Shown: positions 35,276 through 44,078, numbered from the stretch's first letter. The stretch is DNA of 64,000 nucleotides from Sulfitobacter sp. CW3 (GCF_019392245.1 NZ_JAHXRL010000001.1:496001-560000), one strand, 5' to 3'. The notes: generated by a model not told the origin, from the sequence alone. Translations and numbers: made by a program.

Positions 35276-35319
35276 ATGTCTTACATTTAATATTTGGAAA
35301 AACTTTAAATGTCTGACAT
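35276..35319. promoter_or_regulatory. Two palindromic GntR-type operators
   Basis: ATGTCTTACAT (35276-35286) and ATGTCTGACAT (35309-35319) fit the FadR-subfamily pattern GT-nnn-AC; the second is a perfect palindrome around its central base. Their centres are 33 bases apart, about three helical turns, so two dimers would sit on one face of the DNA. A longer inverted pair ACATTTAA/TTAAATGT (35283-35290 and 35305-35312) spans the gap. The sites lie 47 bases before the DUF2182 start and right at the GntR start. Confidence 0.7.
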
Positions 35320-35366
35320 TACTTTTTCAAGCACCGAGTCGCGCAAGTCTGGGAGGATCGCGTCAC

Positions 35367-36155
35367 ATGGCACCCGTCATTCGTTCGGCCCTTTGGCTTG
35401 GCTTTTTCGGCCTGATTTTGGCCGCATGGGTGATGATGTACGCCATGAGCACCGGCATGGGGTTGGATCTGCTGGGGCGTCCCAATGACATGGGCCAGAT
35501 GATGCGCAACATGGATCCCCGCATGGATATGTATATGCCGATGGCCAGTTTCGGGCCTTTGGCCGTCATGTGGGCCGCGATGATGGCCGCGATGATGTTG
35601 CCCACGATGATCCCGACCTTGCGCAGCTACGAAGACCTGATGGTCAGCGCCAATGGCACGCGGGCAGGGTGGTTTGGCGTGTTATTGGGCTATTTCATCA
35701 TGTGGGTCGGCTTTGCCTTTGTCATCACGGCCGCGCAGATGGCGCTGCTGTATGGCGGGGTGATCGACATGCTGGGCATCGCGAAATCACGCTGGTTTGC
35801 TGCCGGATTGTTGCTGGCAGTGGGGGTGTTTCAATTCACCCGCGCCAAGGAAATCTGCCACGGCGTGTGCCATTCCCCAATGATGTATTTTATCGGCCAT
35901 TGGCGCGCGGGCTGTGCCGGTGGTTTGCGCATGGGGCTGGGGCTTGGCGCGTTTTGTGTGGCCTGTTGCTGGGGTTTCATGGCGCTTGGCTTTGCGGGCG
36001 GCGTGATGAACCTGGCTTGGATGGGGCTGGCGACGCTGTTTATGGTGCTCGAAAAATTACCGCAAATCGGGCATAAAGTGATAAAACCGATGGGTGTTTT
36101 GCTGATCCTTGGCGCATGCGCCGTGGCGGCTTGGCCCTTGTATTCAGGAGGATAA
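35367..36155 (+). CDS. DUF2182 membrane protein (predicted metal-binding)
   Basis: A 262-residue inner-membrane protein with about six helices. It is rich in Met (MMRNMDPRMDMYMPM; WAAMMAAMMLPTMIP) and has EICHGVCHSPMMYF at about 165-178 and later CVACCWGFMALGF. This Met/Cys/His richness suggests metal, perhaps copper, handling, but the family has no proven role that I know. Start at 35367 after GGGAGG; the frame is open upstream through the divergent regulator gene and that part is not real. One base separates it from the DUF1326 gene. Confidence 0.8.
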   Translation: MAPVIRSALWLGFFGLILAAWVMMYAMSTGMGLDLLGRPNDMGQMMRNMDPRMDMYMPMASFGPLAVMWAAMMAAMMLPTMIPTLRSYEDLMVSANGTRAGWFGVLLGYFIMWVGFAFVITAAQMALLYGGVIDMLGIAKSRWFAAGLLLAVGVFQFTRAKEICHGVCHSPMMYFIGHWRAGCAGGLRMGLGLGAFCVACCWGFMALGFAGGVMNLAWMGLATLFMVLEKLPQIGHKVIKPMGVLLILGACAVAAWPLYSGG

Positions 36156-36156
36156 G

Positions 36157-36864
36157 ATGGCGACCAACAAAAGAGCCGACGCAGACCGTCTGCCGATCAG
36201 TCAGCGGATCGACCAGCGCATGCCCAACCCGAAACGCCGCGAGGCAACCCCGACAAGCTGGCAGATCAAGGGCGAATTGTTCCTCAATTGCTCGTGCGAA
36301 ATGTTCTGCCCCTGCGTGGTCAGCCTTGGTGCGCATCCTCCGACCGAGGGGCATTGCCACGCGTGGATGGCCATCGCCATCGACGAGGGTCATTACGAAG
36401 GCGAAGACCTGTCGGGGCTGAACGTGGGCCTGCTGGTCGATATCCCGGGCCGCATGGGCGAAGGCAACTGGAAGGTTGCGGCCTACGTCGATGAAAATGC
36501 CAGTGGCAAAGCCTATAACGGTCTTTTGCAAATCTTTTCCGGCGCGGCGGGCGGTACCACAGGCCTGTTCACAATGCTGGTGTCCGAGATCATCGGGGCC
36601 GAACGTGCGCCCGTGAAAATCATCCGTGATGGCAATAAACGGTCGATCCAGATCGGCCGCAAAATCGCCGGCGAGATAGAAATGATCGCGGGGAAATCGC
36701 CGGATCATCCGGTGATGATCTCGAATTCGAAATACTGGATGGGGCCGGATATTATCGCGGCACGCGGGTTGAAATCCAAAGTGCGTGATTACGGCCGGGT
36801 TTGGGATTTTGGCGGCAAATCAGCCGAGATTTGCCCGATTGAGTGGCAAGGCCCCAACCCATGA
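36157..36864 (+). CDS. DUF1326 protein with cysteine-rich motif
   Basis: A 235-residue soluble protein. LFLNCSCEMFCPC at about 41-53 packs four cysteines (45, 47, 51, 53) and is the hallmark of DUF1326; GHCHAWMAIAI follows. Such a cluster could bind a metal or undergo thiol chemistry. DUF2182 and DUF1326 genes are often paired, as I recall. The ATG follows AGGAGG perfectly. Its stop overlaps the DinB start as ATGA. Confidence 0.82.
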   Translation: MATNKRADADRLPISQRIDQRMPNPKRREATPTSWQIKGELFLNCSCEMFCPCVVSLGAHPPTEGHCHAWMAIAIDEGHYEGEDLSGLNVGLLVDIPGRMGEGNWKVAAYVDENASGKAYNGLLQIFSGAAGGTTGLFTMLVSEIIGAERAPVKIIRDGNKRSIQIGRKIAGEIEMIAGKSPDHPVMISNSKYWMGPDIIAARGLKSKVRDYGRVWDFGGKSAEICPIEWQGPNP

Positions 36865-37370
36865 TCAACGTGGGCTATGCACGGATTATGGCGCGCTATA
36901 ACAGTTGGCAAAATGATCAACTGATACCGCTATTTCTGGATATGCCTCCGGCGGATTTGACCAAAGATCGAGGGGCGTTCTTTGGATCGATCCTGAGCAC
37001 GGCAAACCATATCTTGGCTGCTGACATGTTGTGGTTGTCGCGGTTTGATCCGTCAATCGAGCCACCGTTCGAGAGCTTTGATAAATGGCCCATGCTGCAC
37101 AAGGACGCGCGGGATTGGGCAGCGGATCGGCAGCGACTGGACGGGAAAATCAGCCATTGGGCACACAGTCTACGCGAGCTGGATTTGCTGGGCGATCTGC
37201 ATTGTGTCCCTGCGGGGGGCGGTGCGGCCTATAACTTGCCCAAGGGGCAGGGCGTATTGCAATTGTTCAATCACCAGACCCATCACCGGGGTCAAATCCA
37301 TGCGATGCTGACGGCCGCAGGTCAAAGCGCACCTGTCACGGACATCGCCTTTTTGCCGGAGACCGCATAA
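36861..37370 (+). CDS. DinB/YfiT-family protein
   Basis: A 169-residue four-helix protein. ILSTANHILAADMLWLSRF carries the first metal histidine and FNHQTHHRGQIHAML the H-x3-H pair; together they form the three-His metal site of the DinB superfamily. Characterised relatives are metal-dependent thiol transferases and isomerases. It is coupled to the DUF1326 gene by ATGA, and dmdA starts on the next base after its stop, so it is part of the dmdA unit. A role in handling a thiol of DMSP demethylation is a guess. Confidence 0.82.
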   Translation: MINVGYARIMARYNSWQNDQLIPLFLDMPPADLTKDRGAFFGSILSTANHILAADMLWLSRFDPSIEPPFESFDKWPMLHKDARDWAADRQRLDGKISHWAHSLRELDLLGDLHCVPAGGGAAYNLPKGQGVLQLFNHQTHHRGQIHAMLTAAGQSAPVTDIAFLPETA

Positions 37371-38474
37371 ATGGCCCTCATTTCCCCGTCGCGCCGGATC
37401 AGGCGCACGATGTTTTCCGAAGGTGTCGAAGCGGCGGGGGTCAAGGCCTATACGGTCTATAACCACATGCTTTTGCCCACGGTTTTCGAAAGTGTGCAGG
37501 AAGATTACCACCACTTGAAAGAGGCGGTGCAGGTCTGGGATGTGGCCTGCGAGCGGCAGGTCGAATTGCGCGGGCCGGATGCGGCAAAGCTGATGCAGAT
37601 GCTGACGCCGCGCGATCTGCGCGGGATGCTGCCGGGGCGGTGCTTTTATGTGCCGATCGTCGATGAAACCGGCGGGATGTTGAACGATCCGGTGGCGGTG
37701 AAACTGGCCGAGGACCGCTGGTGGATTTCCATTGCAGACAGTGATCTGATGCTATGGGTCAAGGGAATCGCCAACGGCTACCGGCTGGATGTGTTGATCG
37801 ACGAACCCGACATCAGCCCGCTGGCGATCCAAGGGCCCAAAGCGGATGATCTGCTGGCACGGGTCTTTGGCGACGCGGTGCGCGACATCCGGTTCTTCCG
37901 CTTTGGCATGTTCGATTTCGAGGGCCGTTCGATGGCCATCGCGCGGTCGGGTTATTCGAAACAGGGCGGGTTCGAGATTTACGTCGATGGTGAAGACAAG
38001 GGTATGCCGCTTTGGAATGCGCTGATGGAGGCCGGGCGCGATCTGGATGTGCGCGCGGGCTGTCCCAACGGGATCGAGCGTGTTGAGGGCGGATTGCTGA
38101 GTTATGGCAATGACATGACTGACGACAATACGCCCCACGAATGCGGCTTGGGCCGGTTTTGTGACACGCAAACGGCGATTGGCTGTATTGGTCGTGATGC
38201 GCTGTTGCGGGTGGCCAAGGAAGGCCCCACCAAACAGGTTCGCGCGATTGATATCGCGGGCGATGCAGTGCCGCCGTGCGATCGGGCGTGGGATATCGAG
38301 GTGAAGGGCAAGACGGTCGGGCAAGTCACCTCGGCTGCGTATTCGCCTGATTTCAAGACCAATGTGGCCATTGGCATGGTGCGGATGACCCATTGGGATG
38401 ACGGCTGCGAGGTGCAAGTCCGCACGACAACAGGTCTGCGCGATGCCGTGGTCCGCGAAAATTTCTGGGCGTAA
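37371..38474 (+). CDS. dmdA: Dimethylsulfoniopropionate demethylase
   Basis: Moves one methyl of DMSP to tetrahydrofolate, giving methylmercaptopropionate and 5-methyl-THF: the entry of the demethylation route in marine bacteria. The protein has 367 residues, against about 364 for Ruegeria DmdA, and shares its landmarks: the opening SPSRRIRRTMFSEGVEAAGV, YTVYNHMLLPTVF, VQVWDVACERQVEL, SGYSKQGGFEIYVDG, and ERVEGGLLSYGNDMT. The last folds are those of GcvT, the glycine-cleavage T protein, but YTVYNHMLLP is DmdA-specific. acuI follows. It begins directly after the DinB stop. Confidence 0.92.
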   Translation: MALISPSRRIRRTMFSEGVEAAGVKAYTVYNHMLLPTVFESVQEDYHHLKEAVQVWDVACERQVELRGPDAAKLMQMLTPRDLRGMLPGRCFYVPIVDETGGMLNDPVAVKLAEDRWWISIADSDLMLWVKGIANGYRLDVLIDEPDISPLAIQGPKADDLLARVFGDAVRDIRFFRFGMFDFEGRSMAIARSGYSKQGGFEIYVDGEDKGMPLWNALMEAGRDLDVRAGCPNGIERVEGGLLSYGNDMTDDNTPHECGLGRFCDTQTAIGCIGRDALLRVAKEGPTKQVRAIDIAGDAVPPCDRAWDIEVKGKTVGQVTSAAYSPDFKTNVAIGMVRMTHWDDGCEVQVRTTTGLRDAVVRENFWA

Positions 38475-38498
38475 GTGCCGGGATGAGAGTTGGGGACC

Positions 38499-38547
38499 GA
38501 GGGGCCAGCCCCTCGGGCTCCCCGGAGTTTATTGGCAAAATGAAAAG
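38499..38547 (+). repeat. Intergenic element, copy D, between dmdA and acuI
   Basis: Hairpin GAGGGGCCAGCCCCTC (38499-38514), then CCCCGGAGTTT, then the core ATTGGCAAAATGAAAA. It is the same as copy A read on the other strand. It fills most of the 105-base gap between dmdA and acuI, so its hairpin could set the ratio of the two transcripts. Confidence 0.7.
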
Positions 38548-38579
38548 GGTGGCGAAGCGTGACCCGGATAGGAGAGATT

Positions 38580-39572
38580 ATGTTTGATGCATTGATGGTG
38601 ACCAAGGACGAAGAGAGCGGCAAGACCTCTGCGGCGGTGACGCAGATCGATCTGGACCAGTTGCCAGCGGGTGATGTGACCGTCGCGGTCGAGTATTCGA
38701 CGGTGAATTACAAGGATGGTTTGTGCATCGGACCGGGTGGCGGATTGGTCCGGAAATACCCGCATATTCCGGGCATTGATTTTGCGGGCACGGTCGAGGC
38801 GTCTGATGATGACCGCTATAAGCCCGGTGACAAGGTTGTTTTGACTGGTTGGCGTGTCGGCGAGGCCCATTGGGGCGGATATTCGCAAAAGGCGCGGGTG
38901 CGGGCCGATTGGTTGGTGCCCTTGCCCAAGGGGCTGGATACCCGTCAGGCGATGGCCGTGGGGACCGCCGGATTTACCGCAATGCTGGCGGTGATGGCGT
39001 TGGAGGATCACGGGTTGAAGACCGGCCATGGTCCTGTGCTGGTCACGGGGGCCGCAGGCGGTGTCGGGTCGGTTGCGGTGGCGATTTTGGCGGCGTTGGG
39101 CCACGAAGTTGCGGCTGTGACGGGGCGGCCCGAGACGGCGGATTACCTTAAGACGCTTGGGGCCAGCCAGATTGTTGCACGCGAAGAGATCAACGAGACC
39201 GTTAAGCGGCCGCTTGAAGGGGAAACCTGGGCTGGATGTATCGATGCCGTGGGCGGCGCAATGCTGGCGCGGGTCTTGGGGCAGATGAAATACGGTGCTT
39301 CGGTTGCGGCTGTTGGTTTGGCCGGGGGCGCTGCCCTGCCTGCGACGGTTGTTCCGTTCCTTTTGCGCGGGGTGAACCTGTTGGGGATCGATTCCGTGAT
39401 GCAGCCCTATGACAACCGGTTGCGCGCATGGGAGCGGGTGGCAAAAGACCTGCCGATGGCAAAGCTTGAGGACATGGTCGTGCCTGCGACGCTTGGCGAT
39501 TTGCCGCAGTTGGGTAAGGACATCCTGAACGGTCAGGTTCGGGGCCGCGTTGTCGTGGACGTAAACGGCTAA
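38580..39572 (+). CDS. acuI: Acrylyl-CoA reductase AcuI
   Basis: NADPH-dependent reduction of acryloyl-CoA to propionyl-CoA, which clears a toxic intermediate of DMSP use. The 330-residue protein is a zinc-free MDR-family reductase of the YhdH/AcuI type: STVNYKDGLCIGPGGGLVRK, PHIPGIDFAGTVEAS, and the nucleotide loop LVTGAAGGVGSVAV. The start after AGGAGA matches the family's length; an ATG-like frame extension of seven codons upstream is not needed. dmdA-acuI is the classic roseobacter pair. Confidence 0.93.
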   Translation: MFDALMVTKDEESGKTSAAVTQIDLDQLPAGDVTVAVEYSTVNYKDGLCIGPGGGLVRKYPHIPGIDFAGTVEASDDDRYKPGDKVVLTGWRVGEAHWGGYSQKARVRADWLVPLPKGLDTRQAMAVGTAGFTAMLAVMALEDHGLKTGHGPVLVTGAAGGVGSVAVAILAALGHEVAAVTGRPETADYLKTLGASQIVAREEINETVKRPLEGETWAGCIDAVGGAMLARVLGQMKYGASVAAVGLAGGAALPATVVPFLLRGVNLLGIDSVMQPYDNRLRAWERVAKDLPMAKLEDMVVPATLGDLPQLGKDILNGQVRGRVVVDVNG

Positions 39573-39581
39573 GATACATGA

Positions 39582-39618
39582 AATAAGGCCGCGCGAGCAT
39601 TGGGCGGCCTTATTTTTC
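39582..39618 (+). terminator. Intrinsic terminator after acuI
   Basis: An 11-bp stem, AATAAGGCCGC with GCGGCCTTATT, followed by TTTC. It begins nine bases past the acuI stop and closes the dmdA unit. Confidence 0.85.
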
Positions 39619-39758
39619 ATCCGCCGACAGGGGGTTTCACTTGCGATAGCGGCGATAAACTAAGGTGCTTTTGCTACCGACCCGCGACGAGATCTTTTTG
39701 GTCTTGAAAGCGGGTCATTCGGGCTATGTTTCTTCGTATCCTATGAAGAAGGTTAACC

Positions 39759-41180
39759 TTGTCTGATACATCTCCGATCCTTGTGTGGTTTCGCCGTGAC
39801 CTGCGGTTAACCGATCATCCTGCTTTGTCTGCGGCGGCGCAAACGGGCAGGCCGGTCATCCCCGTTTTCATCAATGACAGCTTGGTTGATGCCCTGGCCG
39901 CCGCGCCGAAATGGCGGTTGGGGCTGGGAATTGGGTGTTTCGCGCAAGCGTTGCGCGAGAAATCCAGCCAGCTTGTTCTGCGCAACGGCGATGCGCTTGA
40001 GGTGTTGCAGGACCTGATCCGGCAAACCGGGGCAGGGGCGGTCTATTGGTCGCGGCTGTATGATCCGGAAACAACGGCGCGGGACAGCCGGATTAAGGAC
40101 GCATTGAAAAATGCAGGCGTCGATGCGCGGTCTTTTGGCGGGCATTTGATGTTTGAACCCTGGACCGTCCAGACCAAGACGGGCGGGTATTACATGGTGT
40201 ACACCCCGTTTTGGAATTCGGTTAAAAATACCGGTGTCGATGCGCCGCTTGCGGCACCTTCAACGCTGACAGCGCCTGCGCAATGGCCGGACAGCGATGA
40301 TCTGGAGCGTTGGAATATGGGCGCTGCCATGCGGCGCGGTGCGGATGTGATCCGGCCCTTTGTTCAACTGGGTGAAAAATCAGCGCAATCGCGTCTGGGG
40401 GCGTTCATGGCGCATGGTGTGGCCGAGTATAAAGCAAACCGCGATCTACCGGGGGTGGATGGCACATCGAACCTGTCTGAAAACCTGTCGCTTGGCGAAA
40501 TCAGCCCGCACCAATGTTGGCACGCGGGGCAACGCGCCATGCATGAGGGCAAACAAGGCGCGGAAACGTTCCTCAAGGAGTTGGTCTGGCGCGAGTTTGC
40601 CTATCATCTGATGCACCACAGCCCACGCATTCTGGATCGGAACTGGCGCGAGGAATGGTCGGCCTTTCCGTGGAACGAGGACGAGCGGCGCGCCGAGGTC
40701 AAGGCGTGGAAGCAGGGACGCACGGGAGAGCCATTTGTCGATGCGGCCATGCGAGAGCTGTACGTGACCGGCCGCATGCACAACCGCGGACGCATGATTG
40801 TGGCCAGTTATTTGACCAAACATCTGCTGTGTCATTGGCGCGTCGGTCAAAAGTGGTTCGAGGACTGCCTGATCGATTGGGACCCGGCCAGCAATGCGAT
40901 GGGCTGGCAATGGGCGGCGGGGTCGGGGCCTGATGCCACGCCTTATTTCCGGGTGTTCAACCCGGCGACGCAGCTGGATAAATTCGACAAGAACCGCGAT
41001 TACACCAGCCGATGGATCGCCGAAGGGCGCGCCAAGCCGCACCAAGATGCGTTGGCCTATTTCGACGCGGTCCCAAAGCGTTGGAATATGTCGCCCGACG
41101 ATGAATATCCCGACCGGATCATCGCATTGGCCGAGGGCCGTCAGCGGGCGCTTGACGTCTATAAGAACAGAAATTTTTGA
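39759..41180 (+). CDS. phr: Deoxyribodipyrimidine photolyase
   Basis: Light-driven repair of UV-made pyrimidine dimers with FAD. The 473-residue protein has the N-terminal antenna domain (ILVWFRRDLRLTDHPAL) and the C-terminal FAD domain with TGRMHNRGRMIVASYLTKH, WRVGQKWFEDCLIDWDPASN and the WQWAAGSGPDATPYF signature. It starts at TTG, after GAAGAAGG, since no ATG matches the conserved start. cfa follows in the same direction 67 bases later. The pair may share a light or stress response; no such control is visible. Confidence 0.93.
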   Translation: MSDTSPILVWFRRDLRLTDHPALSAAAQTGRPVIPVFINDSLVDALAAAPKWRLGLGIGCFAQALREKSSQLVLRNGDALEVLQDLIRQTGAGAVYWSRLYDPETTARDSRIKDALKNAGVDARSFGGHLMFEPWTVQTKTGGYYMVYTPFWNSVKNTGVDAPLAAPSTLTAPAQWPDSDDLERWNMGAAMRRGADVIRPFVQLGEKSAQSRLGAFMAHGVAEYKANRDLPGVDGTSNLSENLSLGEISPHQCWHAGQRAMHEGKQGAETFLKELVWREFAYHLMHHSPRILDRNWREEWSAFPWNEDERRAEVKAWKQGRTGEPFVDAAMRELYVTGRMHNRGRMIVASYLTKHLLCHWRVGQKWFEDCLIDWDPASNAMGWQWAAGSGPDATPYFRVFNPATQLDKFDKNRDYTSRWIAEGRAKPHQDALAYFDAVPKRWNMSPDDEYPDRIIALAEGRQRALDVYKNRNF

Positions 41181-41247
41181 TGGGTGATAATCGGGTTTGG
41201 GTGTATAAACCTCAACGCGGCTCTTACCCCACGTACAGGGATCCGAC

Positions 41248-42456
41248 ATGATATTAACCAGTACAGAAGGGCAAACGTCCCTTCCCCGATATTTCTCCCG
41301 TGTTTTTGCGATGGCTCAACAGATGCATCACGGGCAGATCGACTTTGTCCTGCCGGACGGGCGCAGGTTCCGTGCCAAAGGCGCGAACCCGATGCCCGTG
41401 GCCGAGATTCAAATTCACAATGCCGATCTGTTCGGGCGGCTGATCCGCGAAGGCGATCTGGGCTTTAGCGACGCTTATCTGGACGAGTGGTGGAGCACGC
41501 CGGATTTGCAAGCGTTCATGGATGTCGCCCATGGGAACGAGGATATCTACGATTCATTTCCGGGGATGGGGCTTGTGCGCAGGTTTGAATCCCTGCGGTT
41601 CTGGCTGCAAAGCAACAGTAAAAAGCAGGCCCGCAAGAACATCAGCTATCACTATGATCTGGGCAATGATTTCTACAAGCTGTGGCTGGATGACACGATG
41701 ACCTATTCCAGCGCCCTGTTTGAGGACGGCGCGCAACAATCGCTGGAGGCGGCCCAGACAGCAAAATATGCGTCGATGGTTGACCAAATGGGGGTCGTGC
41801 CCGGCGATCATGTGCTTGAGATCGGATGTGGCTGGGGCGGTTTTGCGGAATATGCGGCCAAAACACGCGGGCTTAAGGTGACATGCCTGACAATCAGCAC
41901 CGAGCAGTTTAACTATGCGAAAGAACGCATTGAAAAGGCTGATCTTTCCGATTTGGTTGATATCAAACTGCAGGACTACCGTGATGAGCGCGGTATTTAT
42001 GATGGCATCGCCAGCATCGAGATGTTCGAGGCGGTAGGCGAGAAATACTGGCCGGCCTATTTCAACACATTGCGCGACCGTCTGAAGCCGGGGAAATTTG
42101 CGACCTTGCAGATTATCACCGTGCAGGACCGCCGTTGGAAGGTCTATAAACGCGGGGTCGATTTCATTCAGAAATACATTTTCCCCGGTGGTATGCTGCC
42201 CAGCCCGACGGTGCTGCGCGAGCAGGTGGAAAAGGCCGGACTTGCGGTTGAGAAATCGATTGAATTTGGCAAAAGCTATGATCTGACCCTGCGCCGTTGG
42301 CACCAGCGGTTCAACGAAAAATGGGATGACATCGCGGCCATGGGGTTTGATGAGCGGTTCAAACGGATGTGGAATTTCTATCTTACGTCCTGCGCTTCTA
42401 CCTTTGACAGTGGCAATTGTGATGTGACACAAATCACCGTGAAGCGTCCTGTTTAA
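41248..42456 (+). CDS. cfa: Cyclopropane-fatty-acyl-phospholipid synthase family protein
   Basis: SAM-dependent methyltransferase that adds a methylene to unsaturated acyl chains of membrane phospholipids. The 402-residue protein has the N-terminal lipid-binding part, the NISYHYDLGNDFYKLWLDD signature at about 130-148, VLEIGCGWGGFAEYAA as the SAM loop, and FIQKYIFPGGMLPS. Closest to CFA synthases, but the family also includes enzymes making other methylated fatty acids. It precedes trgA by 29 bases. Confidence 0.9.
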   Translation: MILTSTEGQTSLPRYFSRVFAMAQQMHHGQIDFVLPDGRRFRAKGANPMPVAEIQIHNADLFGRLIREGDLGFSDAYLDEWWSTPDLQAFMDVAHGNEDIYDSFPGMGLVRRFESLRFWLQSNSKKQARKNISYHYDLGNDFYKLWLDDTMTYSSALFEDGAQQSLEAAQTAKYASMVDQMGVVPGDHVLEIGCGWGGFAEYAAKTRGLKVTCLTISTEQFNYAKERIEKADLSDLVDIKLQDYRDERGIYDGIASIEMFEAVGEKYWPAYFNTLRDRLKPGKFATLQIITVQDRRWKVYKRGVDFIQKYIFPGGMLPSPTVLREQVEKAGLAVEKSIEFGKSYDLTLRRWHQRFNEKWDDIAAMGFDERFKRMWNFYLTSCASTFDSGNCDVTQITVKRPV

Positions 42457-42485
42457 AGGCGCGCAGGTGATCCAAGGAGCAGTCG

Positions 42486-42926
42486 ATGCCTACAGGTGCC
42501 AAATTAGTGGCAGCCACATGTTTGGCTATTTTAGGGTTGGTTTTGGCCGTGATGATCACGCCGCTGGTGCCCGAGCTTTCGGATTTCCCGTATTTGGTGC
42601 CCGTTAACATGGCCGTTGGCGCGCTGGTTGGCTGGATTTCCATGGCACCGCGTGCTGGCGGTGGTGTGGGCCGCGCTGTTGCCAATGGGCTAACGGGGGC
42701 CGCGGTGCTGGCGTTTTGGGGGCTGGCTGCCATTGGGGTGATCCGCATGATCGATTTGTCGATGAAACAGCAGTATCGCGGATTCGGCGACGCCGTCGTG
42801 GCGATCTTTTCGATCAGTGCCGAATATTTTCTGCTGTTTGCCACGGTGCCGGTTGGTGTTGCATTGGTTGTCGGGGGCGTGCTGAGCAGCCTTGTGGTTA
42901 ACTATGCCGACAGAAAATGGCCCTAA
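42486..42926 (+). CDS. trgA: TrgA-family membrane protein (tellurite resistance)
   Basis: A 146-residue membrane protein with about four helices (LVAATCLAILGLVLAVMI; LVGWISMAP; VLAFWGLAAIGVIRM; YFLLFATVPVGVALVV). In Rhodobacter sphaeroides trgA-trgB confer tellurite resistance and lie next to cysK; the same three genes occur here in the same order. AAGGAG precedes the start. Its mechanism is not known. Confidence 0.8.
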   Translation: MPTGAKLVAATCLAILGLVLAVMITPLVPELSDFPYLVPVNMAVGALVGWISMAPRAGGGVGRAVANGLTGAAVLAFWGLAAIGVIRMIDLSMKQQYRGFGDAVVAIFSISAEYFLLFATVPVGVALVVGGVLSSLVVNYADRKWP

Positions 42927-42930
42927 CACA

Positions 42931-44064
42931 ATGAAAAACCTGTTCTTTTACGGCACCCTTAGGCATGTTCCCTTGCTTGAGATCGTATTGGGCCGTGCCG
43001 CGCGTGACATCGAATTCACGCCCGAATATCTGCAGGACCACGCCGCCCTCGCCGTTGCCGAAGGGCCGTTCCCTTGCGTGGTAACGCGGGCAGGGGCCGT
43101 CACAAACGGGCTGCTGGTCGAAGGGTTGAGCGATACCGATATTGCGCGGCTGGACTTTTACGAGGGTAGTTTCGCCTATGACCTGCGTGATGTGACATTG
43201 GCGGGCGGCCAGAGCGCGCAAGTCTATTTCCCGGCACCAGGTGTTTGGACAACGGGTGATCCTTGGGATTTGGCCGAATGGGAAAATGATTGGGCCGCGC
43301 TAAGCTGCTTTGCCGCGCGCGAGGTGATGGATTATTTCGGCAAATATACCGTGGAGCAGGTGGCCAAGATGTTCCCGATGATCCGCACGCGCGCCGCCGC
43401 CATGGTGAATGCCGCGCAGTCGAAACATGGGGCAGGGACATTGCACGGCGCAATTGATGTGCAACGGATTGACCGCGCTTATACCAATTACTTTGCGCTG
43501 AACGAATACCAACTGCGGCACGAACGGTTTGATGGGACCATGTCGGGGGTGCTTGAACGCGCGGTTTTCGTGGCGTCTGATGCGGCGCTGGTGTTGCCTT
43601 ATGATCCGCTACGCGACCGCGTGATGGTGGTGGAACAGGTGCGCATGGGCGCCATCGCACGGGGGGATCGGTCGGTTTGGCAGTTCGAACCCATTGCTGG
43701 CCGTGTTGATCCCGGCGAAACCCCGCAACAGGCCGCGCACCGCGAAGCCGCCGAAGAGGCAGGGATTACCCTGCAATCGCTGGAACCCGTGGCCGAAGTC
43801 TATGCGTCGCCGGGCGACAGCACCGAATTTTTCTATATCTACGTGGGGCTTGCCGATCTGCCGGACAAAGCCACCGGTGTGGGCGGTCTGGATACGGAAG
43901 ACGAAGATATCCGGTCGCATTTGATGTCTTTTGACGATTTGATGGCGATGGTAGACACGCAACAAGCCGCCAATGCACCGCTTGTGATGGCCGCATATTG
44001 GCTCGCACGTCATCGCGACCGCTTGAGGTTGGTCCCACCCAAGGCTACACCTAATATAACTTGA
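42931..44064 (+). CDS. trgB: TrgB-type protein: gamma-glutamylcyclotransferase-like plus Nudix domain
   Basis: A 377-residue two-domain protein. The first part (about 1-120) opens NLFFYGTLRHVPLLEIVLGR, the AIG2/cyclotransferase start. The second (about 200-370) is a Nudix hydrolase like ADP-ribose pyrophosphatase, with AGRVDPGETPQQAAHREA and EEAG completing the Nudix box. It is the TrgB partner of TrgA in tellurite resistance. Start taken at 42931, four bases after the trgA stop; an in-frame ATG at 42904 overlaps trgA. cysK follows 14 bases later. Confidence 0.82.
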   Translation: MKNLFFYGTLRHVPLLEIVLGRAARDIEFTPEYLQDHAALAVAEGPFPCVVTRAGAVTNGLLVEGLSDTDIARLDFYEGSFAYDLRDVTLAGGQSAQVYFPAPGVWTTGDPWDLAEWENDWAALSCFAAREVMDYFGKYTVEQVAKMFPMIRTRAAAMVNAAQSKHGAGTLHGAIDVQRIDRAYTNYFALNEYQLRHERFDGTMSGVLERAVFVASDAALVLPYDPLRDRVMVVEQVRMGAIARGDRSVWQFEPIAGRVDPGETPQQAAHREAAEEAGITLQSLEPVAEVYASPGDSTEFFYIYVGLADLPDKATGVGGLDTEDEDIRSHLMSFDDLMAMVDTQQAANAPLVMAAYWLARHRDRLRLVPPKATPNIT

Positions 44065-44078
44065 ATTAGGAGCACCCC

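Noticed and set aside
34884..35366. Upstream extension of the DUF2182 frame (161 codons)
   Set aside because: It runs antisense through the GntR gene, lacks a ribosome-binding site and is not membrane-like; the start at 35367 after GGGAGG fits the protein.
36905..36920. AGTTGGCAAAATGATCAA resembling the intergenic element core
   Set aside because: It lies inside the DinB coding region, encodes SWQNDQ in frame and lacks the GGAGTTTAT part.
37371..38474. Calling dmdA a glycine-cleavage T protein
   Set aside because: The fold is shared, but YTVYNHMLLPTVF, the length and the acuI neighbour point to DmdA, and no gcvH or gcvP is present.
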